A stretch of DNA of 64,000 nucleotides, taken from positions 1,178,001-1,242,000 of the forward strand of contig CBDDIB010000002.1 of the NCBI GenBank assembly GCA_965228695.1, given 5' to 3'. The notes under the pieces were generated by a model. It made no database searches. It saw only the letters and a list, made by a program, of their open reading frames with translations, and was not told where the DNA came from. The translations under genes and the position numbers were made by a program. This document shows, one piece after another, positions 44,210-52,703 of the stretch. The stretch comes from JAJFJD01 sp965228695 (lineage in GTDB: Bacteria; Pseudomonadota; Alphaproteobacteria; UBA8366). Position 1 is the first letter of the stretch, and every line of letters starts with the position of its first letter.

Positions 44210-45577
44210 CTAGAATCGCAGCCGGAAGCCGCCGGTGATCAGGTGCAGCGGGTCGGTGTCCTCGCGGAAAGGCGTGGGGTCGGCGGCGGCGGTGGTGCGC
44301 AGGAAATCGCCCCGCCATTGCCGGTATCCCGCATAAAGCTCCAGCCGCGTGCCGAGGTTTCTGGCGGCGTTTATTTCCTGAATGACGTTGACGCCGGCCA
44401 TCACGACGCGGGTTTCGAGCCAGCGGCTCCCGGCGGTGCCGGGCACGAACCGGCCTTCGCCGCGGTCATGGCCATAGCCCGCAACGCCATAAATCACCGT
44501 GTCGCCGATCCCGAAAAAATTCCGTCGCAGGCCGAGCTGTCCCCAGAGGCCGAAATCGTCCGGCCGCCGGGCGCCGTTCCCATCGAAGTCGTTCGCGTTC
44601 GATCCATCGAACATTCGATAGTTCGCGCCGACCACGCCGAACAGCCCGGTCGGGCGGTCGCGCAAGCCGATCCCGCCGACGAAGGCTTCCTCAAATTCCG
44701 GAAAGCCGATCCGCGCGCTGTCGTAATCCGGGTCCTGGTTCTTATGAAAGGCAAACGAGGCATCGACGGCGAAACGCGATACGTCGCCCTTATATCGGAG
44801 GCCGAGGTCGAAGATATCCGTCTGCGCCTTGGCGGCGGAAAAGGTGACGCCGCCGATGCTCGGCGAATCGTAGCGGAACAGCAGGATCGGCTGGGTCAGG
44901 GGCCATTGCATCGGCGCGGCGAAGGCGCTCCACGGTCGGACGATCCGGCTGCGCCCGCCGCTGGGATTTGAGATGACCGGGTTGAACGCGCCGCCGATCA
45001 GGAAGAAGCTCGCCTGATCCGTCGCGAAGGTGCGTCCGGGGTTGGGAGTCCAACTGGCGATGACCGGCAGACTTTCGCCGATCGTCACTTTACCGTAGGG
45101 GCTGTCGATCCAGCCGTGCAGCAACCGCGTGAACGGTTCGTCGTCGCCGTCGACGAAAGGCCGGGTGCGGGATTCGTCGGTCGCGCGGACCGTGGTGCTG
45201 CCGGGGATGTCAAAGCCGGCTTCGTATTGAAAGCTGAGCGACCAGTCCAAGCCCGGGTCGAGCCGCGCGATGATCCCGAGCCGCGAACTCGACGGGTTGT
45301 TGTCGACGACGAAGGAATCGGTTTCGCGGCCGTCGTCCGAGAAAATCGTGGTGAAGTTGGCTTGGCCGTACGGCGTGAGCGTGAGCGCCGGATCGCCGCT
45401 GCCCACCGACAGAAGTGGATCGGCATAGCGTGGCTTCAGGATAAAGCGGCCGTCCTGATCCGCATCGGCCAGGGTCGCGCCGCTTGCCGAGAGAAGCGCG
45501 ACCAATCCGGCGGCCCAGTAAATCCAGCTTTTGCTCCACCGCGAGCGACGTATAGACAAGTCCCGTTCCTTCATCAT
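44210..45577 (-). CDS. outer-membrane beta-barrel protein, porin-like
   Basis: A protein of about 455 residues starting at the ATG at 45577 (an adjacent ATG is at 45574), with a basic start and a hydrophobic SWIYWAAGLVALLSASGATLA signal (split here over about residues 17-37). The mature part has repeated alternating strands, many Tyr/Phe/Gly residues, LTPYGQANFTTIFSD early on, and a C-terminal RLRF ending in Phe, the outer-membrane insertion signal. These fit a Gram-negative porin of the alphaproteobacterial type. Cargo cannot be stated. It is convergent with the amidase. Confidence 0.78.
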   Translation of the reverse strand: MMKERDLSIRRSRWSKSWIYWAAGLVALLSASGATLADADQDGRFILKPRYADPLLSVGSGDPALTLTPYGQANFTTIFSDDGRETDSFVVDNNPSSSRLGIIARLDPGLDWSLSFQYEAGFDIPGSTTVRATDESRTRPFVDGDDEPFTRLLHGWIDSPYGKVTIGESLPVIASWTPNPGRTFATDQASFFLIGGAFNPVISNPSGGRSRIVRPWSAFAAPMQWPLTQPILLFRYDSPSIGGVTFSAAKAQTDIFDLGLRYKGDVSRFAVDASFAFHKNQDPDYDSARIGFPEFEEAFVGGIGLRDRPTGLFGVVGANYRMFDGSNANDFDGNGARRPDDFGLWGQLGLRRNFFGIGDTVIYGVAGYGHDRGEGRFVPGTAGSRWLETRVVMAGVNVIQEINAARNLGTRLELYAGYRQWRGDFLRTTAAADPTPFREDTDPLHLITGGFRLRF

Positions 45578-45749
45578 CGCTACGGTGTCGGTGTGCCGGC
45601 GCCGTCCGCCGAATAGGATATGGGTTATATGCGGCGGACGGGAATCATTTCCACCGTCCCCGAACAATAGCCGGATAGGATTGTATCGCGCCGAATTGAT
45701 CCTACTTTAGTGCGGTGAGACAGACGCGATTGGCGATGTGGAGGAATGC

Positions 45750-46958
45750 ATGTTCAAACGACGCGACGCGACGAATATGGATAGCGGCGAGCGCGGCGGC
45801 GTTCGACGCCGGATGAAGCCGCTGGCGGGCGGGGTGTCGGTTCTATTGCTTTCCGTGGTCTTGATGGGTTTTTTCCACGGGTCGCGTTCCCCGGACGGGT
45901 CGGTCGAGAAATCCGATCAGCACGCATTCCGGATCGTGACCGTCGCCGAAGGGCTCGACCATCCCTGGGGTATGGCCTTCCTGCCGAACGGTGACATGCT
46001 GGTGACCGAACGGTCGGGCCAGCTTCGCGTGATCCGGGGCGGGAAACTGGATCCCAAGCCCGTTCGCGGCGTACCGGGCAACATCTACGCCGCCGGTCAA
46101 GGCGGCTTGCTGGATGTCGCGTTGCACCCCGATTTCAAAAATAACCGGCTGATTTATCTGTCCTATTCCGGGCGTGGCGACGGCGGCGCGGGGACCGAGG
46201 TGGCGCGCGGCCGGTTCACCGGCGACAGCTTGGAAAATCTCGAAGTCATCTTCCGCGTCGCGCCGAAGACCGGCGGATCGGGGCATTTCGGCTCGCGTCT
46301 CGTCTTCGCGCCGGACGGTACGCTCTACATCACCACCGGCGACCGCCGCCAGATGAAGGAATCGCAAAACACCGGCAATCATATCGGCACCGTCTTGCGG
46401 CTTCGCGACGACGGATCGGTGCCGCCGGACAATCCCTTCGTCGGCAAGGGCGACGCCCGGCCCGAAATCTTCTCCTACGGTCACCGCAACGGACAGGGCA
46501 TGGCCTTGCGGCCGGGCACCGATGTCATCTGGATGCACGAGCACGGGGCGCAGGGCGGCGACGAGGTCAATATCCTGCGGGCCGGTGCGAATTACGGCTG
46601 GCCGGTAATCACCTACGGCGTCGACTATGGCGGCGGCAAGATCTCAGACAGGACATCCGCGCCGGGAATGGAGCAGCCGGTGGTGTATTGGGACCCCTCG
46701 ATCGCGCCCAGCGGGATGGCGTTCTATGACGGTGACCGATTCCCGGAATGGCGGGGCGATCTCTTCGTCGGGGCGCTCAAGCTGACCCATCTGCGCCGTC
46801 TGGAACTCGACGGCGATAAGGTCGTGGCGCAGGAGGTCCTGTTGGAAGACTTGGATGAACGCATCCGGGACGTGCGAAGCGGTCCGGACGGCTATCTATA
46901 CGTGCTGACCGACAGTTCCAGCGGCCGCTTGCTTCGCCTGGAGCCTGAAGGACCGTAG
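45750..46958 (+). CDS. PQQ-dependent aldose sugar dehydrogenase-like protein
   Basis: A 402-residue six-bladed propeller of the soluble glucose/sorbosone dehydrogenase family. GLDHPWGMAFLPNGDMLVTER (split over about 63-83), GHFGSRLVFAPDG, ITTGDRRQ and FSYGHRNGQGMA with WMHEHGAQGGDEVN are family landmarks that supply PQQ and substrate residues. The start at 45750 follows ggagg and gives a membrane-anchor helix at about residues 27-46, so the enzyme should face the periplasm. It oxidises aldoses with electrons passed to PQQ. No pqq genes are in view. Confidence 0.87.
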   Translation: MFKRRDATNMDSGERGGVRRRMKPLAGGVSVLLLSVVLMGFFHGSRSPDGSVEKSDQHAFRIVTVAEGLDHPWGMAFLPNGDMLVTERSGQLRVIRGGKLDPKPVRGVPGNIYAAGQGGLLDVALHPDFKNNRLIYLSYSGRGDGGAGTEVARGRFTGDSLENLEVIFRVAPKTGGSGHFGSRLVFAPDGTLYITTGDRRQMKESQNTGNHIGTVLRLRDDGSVPPDNPFVGKGDARPEIFSYGHRNGQGMALRPGTDVIWMHEHGAQGGDEVNILRAGANYGWPVITYGVDYGGGKISDRTSAPGMEQPVVYWDPSIAPSGMAFYDGDRFPEWRGDLFVGALKLTHLRRLELDGDKVVAQEVLLEDLDERIRDVRSGPDGYLYVLTDSSSGRLLRLEPEGP

Positions 46959-46996
46959 AAATATCGGCCAAGGCCGCGCCAAATTCGGTGCCCGCG

Positions 46997-47024
46997 TTGA
47001 ATCCGGGCGGCGCGCTGATATAGT
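46997..47024 (+). promoter_or_regulatory. possible sigma70-like promoter of TauD copy 5
   Basis: TTGAAT at 46997-47002 and TATAGT at 47019-47024 with a 16-base spacer, 54 bases before the ATG at 47079 and just after the sugar dehydrogenase stop codon. Confidence 0.4.
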
Positions 47025-47078
47025 GCAAATCTCACGACTGGCGCATTTCTTCGGACCCTCGGCGCTGGAGCACACTGT

Positions 47079-48134
47079 ATGCCATCGAATCTGAACACGA
47101 CCGACACAGGCGGGAACGGCACCATGCCGCCCAGCCGCTTTCACGTCCAACCATTGCCGGGCGCTAACTTCGGCGGCTTGGTCGAAGTCGCCGGCATCGC
47201 CGACGCGCGCGCCGCAATTGCCGCGGCGGAGGCGGAACCGGAAGCCCTGCCCGCGGCCCTCTGCGAGGCGCGAGGGTTCTTGCTGCTGCGCGGAATGGGG
47301 GCGATTTCCGAAGATCCCGAGTTGCTGGTTCGGCTGAGCCGCTTGTTCGGCCCGGAGGTTGAGGACTATAACCAGACTCTGGTTAAAAAGAGCACGGTCC
47401 ACCGGGACGTTCCGGAAATCTTCATCGTTTCGAATGTTCCGCCGGTAAACAAAATACCACCGGCACGGCCCAATCCGCCGTTGACCGAGGACGGCAAGCT
47501 GCCGACGCGATTTCCGCACCGGCGCGGTTGGCATACGGACCAGAGCTACCGTCGTCCACCGCCCGATATCTCGCTGTTTTATGCGGTTCAGCCATCACCC
47601 AAGGGCCAGGGGCAGACGCTGTTCGCCAATGGCATCCTTGCCTATGAAGCCCTTCCACCAGAGTTGCGGGCGCGGGTTGAGGGACTCGACGGTATTCATT
47701 CCAGTTCCGCGAACGGCCGGACCGAGTATGCGGTTCGGGACGGCAATCCGCCGAAAGACCTTGAGCCGCATGAAGCGCCGCAACGGCAGCCGGTGGTGCG
47801 CACCCATCCGGTTACCGGCGAGAAGGCGCTGTATCTATGCGAGGCCGGACAGATGGATTGGATCGACGGGCCTTTCGTCGGCCTAGAGCCCGGACCCGAC
47901 GGTGAGGGCGGCAAGCTGCTATACGAGATCATGCGGCATTACACCCGGCCGGAATTCGTTTACGCCCACGAGTGGGAGGCGAACGATTTGGTGATCTGGG
48001 ACAACCGCAGTCTCATCCACTCGTCGACATGGTTCGATGCGGACAAAGTCCAACGCGTAATGTGGCGGACGACCGTGCGCGGGAACCCCGGCGGCGAATA
48101 TGACGGTGAGCGGCGGAGTTGGATTCCCGTCTAA
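47079..48134 (+). CDS. TauD/TfdA-family Fe(II)/2-oxoglutarate dioxygenase (copy 5)
   Basis: A 351-residue dioxygenase. His152 and Asp154 (WHTD) with His314 (SLIHS) bind iron; Arg330 in WRTTVRG binds 2-oxoglutarate. The N-terminal part is longer than in taurine dioxygenase and includes a PPVNKIPPARPNPP proline-rich insert around residues 121-134. The first ATG at 47079 has a ggag site; an ATG at 47124 is possible. It is convergent with the AtzH-like gene at the end of the hydantoin operon. It is unlike copies 1-4 outside the motifs. Confidence 0.88.
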   Translation: MPSNLNTTDTGGNGTMPPSRFHVQPLPGANFGGLVEVAGIADARAAIAAAEAEPEALPAALCEARGFLLLRGMGAISEDPELLVRLSRLFGPEVEDYNQTLVKKSTVHRDVPEIFIVSNVPPVNKIPPARPNPPLTEDGKLPTRFPHRRGWHTDQSYRRPPPDISLFYAVQPSPKGQGQTLFANGILAYEALPPELRARVEGLDGIHSSSANGRTEYAVRDGNPPKDLEPHEAPQRQPVVRTHPVTGEKALYLCEAGQMDWIDGPFVGLEPGPDGEGGKLLYEIMRHYTRPEFVYAHEWEANDLVIWDNRSLIHSSTWFDADKVQRVMWRTTVRGNPGGEYDGERRSWIPV

Positions 48135-48138
48135 CGGG

Positions 48139-48543
48139 CTACCAAAGCGGGTCGCCGTCCATGGTCGAGACGTGGGCGGCCACGACCTTCCACCCGACAT
48201 CGGGAAACCGCACGAAGGTTTGGCTTTGCCGGCCGATCGAGTCGCGGCCGCGGACTTTGAATTCCAGGTTCGTCGTGGCGAAGTCGCGGCCGAGGGTCAG
48301 GATTTCCAGGCGGATGCGTTTCTCCTTGATACCCGGTCCCGGCGCGCGGGCGACCCGGTGGCCGTGGATCGCCTCGAAGCCGTATCCGTTTTCGTGCAGC
48401 GCATAGCGGATCGTGTGCGGGCTGTCCCAGAAGGTGGCGTCGAGCACGTCCACATTCTTGTCGACCAACGCCTGTTCGTAGCGTTCGAAGATCTCGCTGA
48501 TTTCGGCCACCACCTCGGGAATGTTCGGCGTTCGGTCGTCCAC
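48139..48543 (-). CDS. AtzH/HpxZ-like protein (DUF3225)
   Basis: A 134-residue SnoaL-like-fold protein of the DUF3225 group, which includes HpxZ (oxalurate pathway) and AtzH (cyanuric acid pathway). FWDSPHTIRYALHENGYGFEAIHGHR, split around residues 38-63, and FVRFPDVGWKVVAAHVS near the end are typical. The start codon is GTG at 48543, preceded by ggaaggaat. It is the last gene of the hydantoinase-carbamoylase-racemase operon, 39 bases after the racemase. A role with carbamoyl or oxamate-type intermediates fits its relatives. Confidence 0.8.
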   Translation of the reverse strand: MDDRTPNIPEVVAEISEIFERYEQALVDKNVDVLDATFWDSPHTIRYALHENGYGFEAIHGHRVARAPGPGIKEKRIRLEILTLGRDFATTNLEFKVRGRDSIGRQSQTFVRFPDVGWKVVAAHVSTMDGDPLW

Positions 48544-48582
48544 GATGCGATTCCTTCCAATCCTGTGATTTTTGATCGTCGA

Positions 48583-49251
48583 TTAGGTCGTGCGATAGCC
48601 GAGTCGGACGGCGCTGATCGCCATGCCCACCGCGGCTTGGGTCGGGTCGACCACCGGCAGGCCGAGCGTGTTCTCCAATGTGCTGCGGTACCGGGCCATG
48701 CCGGCGCAGCCCATGACCAGCACATCCGCGCCGTTATCGTCGCGCAGTTGCTGCGCGGTTTCGATCATGCGCGCCAGCGTCCGGGATTCGTCGGCCAACG
48801 CGGTAACGCCGAGGCCGACCGCGGCCTCGCCGGCGAACCGGCTCTCGATCCCCAGCGCGCGGATATAGCGGGCGTGCCGCGCCGCACCCGAGGCGAGGAT
48901 CGCGATCAGCCCGACGCGGTCGCCGAGCGTCATCGCGGTCAGCAACCCCGACTCCGCAATGCCGAAGACCGGCTTGTCCGTGGTTTCGCGCACGGCGTGC
49001 AAGCCGGGATCGGAAAAGCAGGCGATCACGAAGGCCGCCGCGGCGTTGTCCTGTGATTTGACGAGGTCGCAGAGCGGCATCACCACACCGTCCACGTCCC
49101 GCTGGCTTTCGATTCCGGGCGGGCCTTCGGCCAGGGTGAGGCAATCGATCGTCTCGCCGCCGTCGGCGCGCAATGGGTCGAGCGCGCGGTCGATATCGTC
49201 GGTGACCGCGGTCGACGAGTTCGGGTTGATGACGGCGATGCGCTTTTCCAT
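48583..49251 (-). CDS. Asp/Glu/hydantoin racemase family protein, likely hydantoin racemase
   Basis: A 222-residue racemase. The two catalytic cysteines are Cys78 (IACFSDPG) and Cys182 (MGCAGM), as in hydantoin racemases and allantoin racemase. INPNSSTAVTDDI opens the protein. It starts 6 bases after the carbamoylase stop and is encoded with a D-hydantoinase and D-carbamoylase, so racemising 5-substituted hydantoins to feed the D-specific enzymes is the natural reading. Confidence 0.88.
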   Translation of the reverse strand: MEKRIAVINPNSSTAVTDDIDRALDPLRADGGETIDCLTLAEGPPGIESQRDVDGVVMPLCDLVKSQDNAAAAFVIACFSDPGLHAVRETTDKPVFGIAESGLLTAMTLGDRVGLIAILASGAARHARYIRALGIESRFAGEAAVGLGVTALADESRTLARMIETAQQLRDDNGADVLVMGCAGMARYRSTLENTLGLPVVDPTQAAVGMAISAVRLGYRTT

Positions 49252-49257
49252 GGTTTC

Positions 49258-50196
49258 TTACTCGGGCGGCGGCGCCGCGCCGGTGCGTTCGGTGATCAGC
49301 TTGTAATGCTCGGGCCGGCGGTGGGCGGCGAAGTTGAAGATCGTCTCTCGACCGAAGATGCAATCGTCCAGATCGCAGTCCGCGACGATCAGCTCGTCGC
49401 CTAGCGTATGGCATTGCGCGACGATCTCGCCGGAGGGCGCGATGATCACGCTGCCGCCCATCAGGTCGTTGTCGTCTTCGTTGCCGGCCTTGGCGACGCC
49501 GACCACCCAGGTGCTGTTCTGATAGGCGCCCGCCTGCATGGTGACGTGGTTGTGGAACATGCGCAGATGCGGCGCCTCGTCGGAGAGCGAGTTGACCGTC
49601 GGCGTGTTGTAGCCGAGCATCAGCATCTCGACGCCCTGCAGCCCCATCACGCGGTAGGTCTCGGGCCAGCGGCGGTCGTTGCACAGGCACATGCCCATCA
49701 CGCCGCCCATGGCGCGGGCGACCGGGAATCCCAAGTTGCCCACCTCGAAATAGCGCTTTTCCAGATGCTGGTGCGTACGGTCGGGGTCGTATTCGTCGTG
49801 GCCCGGCAGATGAACCTTGCGGTATTTGAGGACCGTCTCGCCGGATTTGTCGACCAGGATCGCCGTGTTGTAGCGGTGCGGCGCGCCGTCTTCCTCGGTC
49901 AGTTCCGCATAGCCGAGATAGAAACCGATTCCGTATTCCTTGGCGGCGGTGAACAACGGTTGCGTCTCGTTGCTCGGCATCGCGGATTCGAACCAGGTGT
50001 CGACTTCCGACTGATCCTCCATGTACCAGCGCGGGAAGAAAGTGGTCAGCGCCAGTTCCGGGAACACGACCAGGTCGCAATTCTTATCATGCGCCTTCTT
50101 CAGCAGCGCCAGCATGCGCTCGACCACCGCCGCGCGGCCATCCGCGCGCTGGATTGGCCCCATCTGCGCGGCGCCGACGGTTACCACTCTCGACAT
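49258..50196 (-). CDS. N-carbamoyl-D-amino-acid hydrolase (copy 2, in hydantoin operon)
   Basis: A 312-residue D-carbamoylase-like amidase with Glu47, Lys127 and Cys172 (CLCNDRRWPE) in place. The ATG at 50196 has an aggagg site; the open frame extends 39 codons further but those residues are Arg-rich noise overlapping the intergenic region. It is encoded 47 bases after the hydantoinase and 6 before the racemase, giving the complete set needed to turn hydantoins into D-amino acids. Closely similar in layout to the copy at 43264, but clearly diverged. Confidence 0.9.
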   Translation of the reverse strand: MSRVVTVGAAQMGPIQRADGRAAVVERMLALLKKAHDKNCDLVVFPELALTTFFPRWYMEDQSEVDTWFESAMPSNETQPLFTAAKEYGIGFYLGYAELTEEDGAPHRYNTAILVDKSGETVLKYRKVHLPGHDEYDPDRTHQHLEKRYFEVGNLGFPVARAMGGVMGMCLCNDRRWPETYRVMGLQGVEMLMLGYNTPTVNSLSDEAPHLRMFHNHVTMQAGAYQNSTWVVGVAKAGNEDDNDLMGGSVIIAPSGEIVAQCHTLGDELIVADCDLDDCIFGRETIFNFAAHRRPEHYKLITERTGAAPPPE

Positions 50197-50243
50197 TCTC
50201 AACGTCCTCCTGCAACGAATGATGGGACCGCCGCGGTGCGGCC

Positions 50244-51692
50244 TTACTCGGTGGCGTGATCGACGCCGTGAATCGCGGGACCGCCGGTTTTCGGCGGGTT
50301 GGGCAGGTCGCATTCCAGGAATTGGCCGCGGCCGGGATCGCCCTTGGGATCCTTACCGTCCCATACCACCTCGCCGCGCGACAAGGTCAAAATGGGAAAT
50401 CCGGTGATCTCGCGGCCTTCGTATGGCGTGTAGTCCAGATTGTCGTGCAGCATATCGATCGAGATGGTGACGCGTTTGTCCGGATCCCAGATCGCGATAT
50501 CGGCGTCCGCGCCGACGGCGATCGTGCCCTTGCGCGGGTAGAGACCGTAGATCTTCGCCGGGTTGGTCGCGGTGATGTCGACGAACTTGTTCAGCGAAAT
50601 GCGCTGCTTGCCGACGCCTTCGGAAAACAGCATCGGCAGGCGGATTTCGATTCCGGGCACGCCGTTTGGCACCTTGGTGAAGGGGGCGTTCTCGCCCTGG
50701 TTCTTCTTGCCTTCCGGGTCGTCGAACCGATACGGCGCGTGGTCCGAGGAAAACACGTCCAGCGTGCCGGTCTCGATCCCGCGCCACACGAATTCCTGGT
50801 TGGCGGCGTCGCGCGGCGGCGGGCTGCAGATGTATTTGGCGCCCTCGAAGCCTGGCCGGTCCAAGTCGTCCGCGGTCAGGAACAAGTATTGCGGACAGGT
50901 CTCGCCATGGATGCGCAGCCCCTTCTGGCGCGCCTTGGCGATTTCGTCGATGGCCTCGCGGCCCGAGACATGGACGATCAGCATCGGCAGGTCGATGATC
51001 TCGGCCAGGGTGATCGCGCGGTGGGTCGCCTCGCGTTCCGCCGGCGCGGCATGCGATACGGCGTGGTACTTCGGCTCGACATGGCCGGCGGCGACCAACT
51101 GTTCGCTCAGCCAACTGATCACGTCGTGGTTCTCCGCGTGGACCATGACCATGGCTCCCTCGCGCCGCGCCGTCGTCAGCACCTTGAGCATTTGCGAATC
51201 GTCCAGCTTCAACGCGTCGTAGGTCATGTACACCTTGAAGGAGGTGTGCCCCTCGCGGATCAGCGCGGGCAGGTCCTGTCCCAGCACCTGATCCGACGGG
51301 TCCGAGATGATCAGGTGGAAGGCGTAGTCGATGACCGCCTTGCCCTTGGCGCGGCTGTGATAGTCGTCGACCACGGCGCGCAGGGACTGACCGCGATATT
51401 GCGCGGCGAAGGGAATGATCGTCGTGGTCCCGCCGCAGGCCGCCGAGATGCTGCCGGATTCGAAGTCATCGGCGGACTCCACCCCGTGCGACCCCGGTTG
51501 GTCGATATGGCAATGGCTGTCGATGCCGCCAGGGAGCACCAGTTTGCCGGAGGCGTCGATAATCTCCGCCCCGTCTTCGAGGGAGTCGGCCAGGGCGACG
51601 ACCTTGCCGTTCCGGATTCCGACGTCGCATTGCACCGTATCGGATGCGGTTGCGACGGTTCCGCCGCGGATGATCAGATCGAATTCGGCCAT
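50244..51692 (-). CDS. D-hydantoinase / dihydropyrimidinase
   Basis: A 482-residue cyclic amidohydrolase. Metal ligands include His60 and His62 (DSHCHID), the carboxylatable Lys near 150 (TSFKVYMTYD), His near 183 (VMVHAEN), His near 239 (LIVHVSG) and Asp near 315 (SSDHAPY). These are the binuclear zinc site of D-hydantoinases. The ATG at 51692 is preceded by ggaggg. It opens a four-gene operon with carbamoylase, racemase and AtzH-like genes. Dihydropyrimidine ring opening in pyrimidine breakdown is the alternative role, but the racemase neighbour favours hydantoins. Confidence 0.9.
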   Translation of the reverse strand: MAEFDLIIRGGTVATASDTVQCDVGIRNGKVVALADSLEDGAEIIDASGKLVLPGGIDSHCHIDQPGSHGVESADDFESGSISAACGGTTTIIPFAAQYRGQSLRAVVDDYHSRAKGKAVIDYAFHLIISDPSDQVLGQDLPALIREGHTSFKVYMTYDALKLDDSQMLKVLTTARREGAMVMVHAENHDVISWLSEQLVAAGHVEPKYHAVSHAAPAEREATHRAITLAEIIDLPMLIVHVSGREAIDEIAKARQKGLRIHGETCPQYLFLTADDLDRPGFEGAKYICSPPPRDAANQEFVWRGIETGTLDVFSSDHAPYRFDDPEGKKNQGENAPFTKVPNGVPGIEIRLPMLFSEGVGKQRISLNKFVDITATNPAKIYGLYPRKGTIAVGADADIAIWDPDKRVTISIDMLHDNLDYTPYEGREITGFPILTLSRGEVVWDGKDPKGDPGRGQFLECDLPNPPKTGGPAIHGVDHATE

Positions 51693-51849
51693 GCTTCCCT
51701 CCACCAAATTTTTTTCTTAAGACGTTGATTGTGCCTGCCTGCGCGGCAAATGCAATCGACCTCGCGGCGCCTTGACCGCCCGCTTGACCCATGCCGGGCC
51801 GCATGATCCGATGAAGGCCGCTCTTTCCGACCCTCCGAAGGAGGCAAGA

Positions 51850-52689
51850 ATGCCGGAAAGTCTTTGTGTCGTCCTCGGCGACCGGCGCTATCGCGTCGAT
51901 CACGATTGGGGCGTTTTGCCGGGGTCAGTCCCGCCCGGCGCGGTCAGCACGATCGCGGTCGATTCCCGGGACCGGGTCTATGCCTATCGGCGGGCGTCGA
52001 TTCCGGTCGTCGTGTATGACGCCGACGGCGCGTTCGTGTCGGCGTGGGGGGAGGACTTCATTGCCGATGCCCATGGCATCTTCATTTCCGGCGACGACCG
52101 GGTCTTTTTGGTCGACCGGGATGCGCACGAGATTTTCGAATGCACCCCTGACGGAACGATCGTCCGGCGGTTCGGGACGCGCCATCGGCCGCAATTCGAC
52201 GCGCCGTTCAATCACCCGACGGATGTCGCCATTGCCGCCGACGGCGACATGTATATTACCGACGGGTACGGCAATGCGCTGGTGCATCGGTTCGATTCAG
52301 ATGGCGCGCTGATCCGAAGCTGGGGCGGCGCTGGATCGGACCGGGGCACCTTTACGGTGCCGCATGCAGTTTGCATCGACCGCCATGATCGCGTGTTGGT
52401 CGCCGACCGGGAAAACGACCGTATCCAGGTCTTCGACCGTGCCGGCATCTATCTGACCGAGTGGCCCGGCTTCTACCATCCGATGGATTTGTTCGTGGAC
52501 GATCGCGGCTTGATCTTCGTTAGCGACCAGACCCCCAGTGTCGGTCTGCTCGCGCCCGACGGCAGCTTGTTGGGACGCTGCAAGCCGGTTTGGATCGGCG
52601 GGCACGGTATATGGGGGAATTCGACCGGCGATCTGTTCCTGGCGGAACTCGACCCGCCGCGCATCACCAAGATGACACGCGTCGACTGA
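51850..52689 (+). CDS. NHL-repeat beta-propeller protein
   Basis: A 279-residue six-bladed propeller of the NHL/peptidyl-hydroxyglycine lyase-like group. Repeats include DRVFLVDRDAHEIFE, GDMYITDGYGNALVHRF and DRVLVADRENDRIQVF, each ending in the strand pair typical of NHL blades. The ATG at 51850 follows aaggagg; longer frames upstream are not homologous. No signal peptide is seen, so it is cytosolic unless translation starts elsewhere. It is divergent from the hydantoinase operon. Catalytic role unknown; lyases and binding proteins both occur in this fold. Confidence 0.78.
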   Translation: MPESLCVVLGDRRYRVDHDWGVLPGSVPPGAVSTIAVDSRDRVYAYRRASIPVVVYDADGAFVSAWGEDFIADAHGIFISGDDRVFLVDRDAHEIFECTPDGTIVRRFGTRHRPQFDAPFNHPTDVAIAADGDMYITDGYGNALVHRFDSDGALIRSWGGAGSDRGTFTVPHAVCIDRHDRVLVADRENDRIQVFDRAGIYLTEWPGFYHPMDLFVDDRGLIFVSDQTPSVGLLAPDGSLLGRCKPVWIGGHGIWGNSTGDLFLAELDPPRITKMTRVD

Positions 52690-52703
52690 ACGGGCCCAAT
52701 TGA

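Noticed and set aside
44198..44216. TAGGAG-G-CTCCTA palindrome between the amidase and porin genes
   Set aside because: The one-base loop cannot form a hairpin, and the match is explained by two stop codons with flanking purines.
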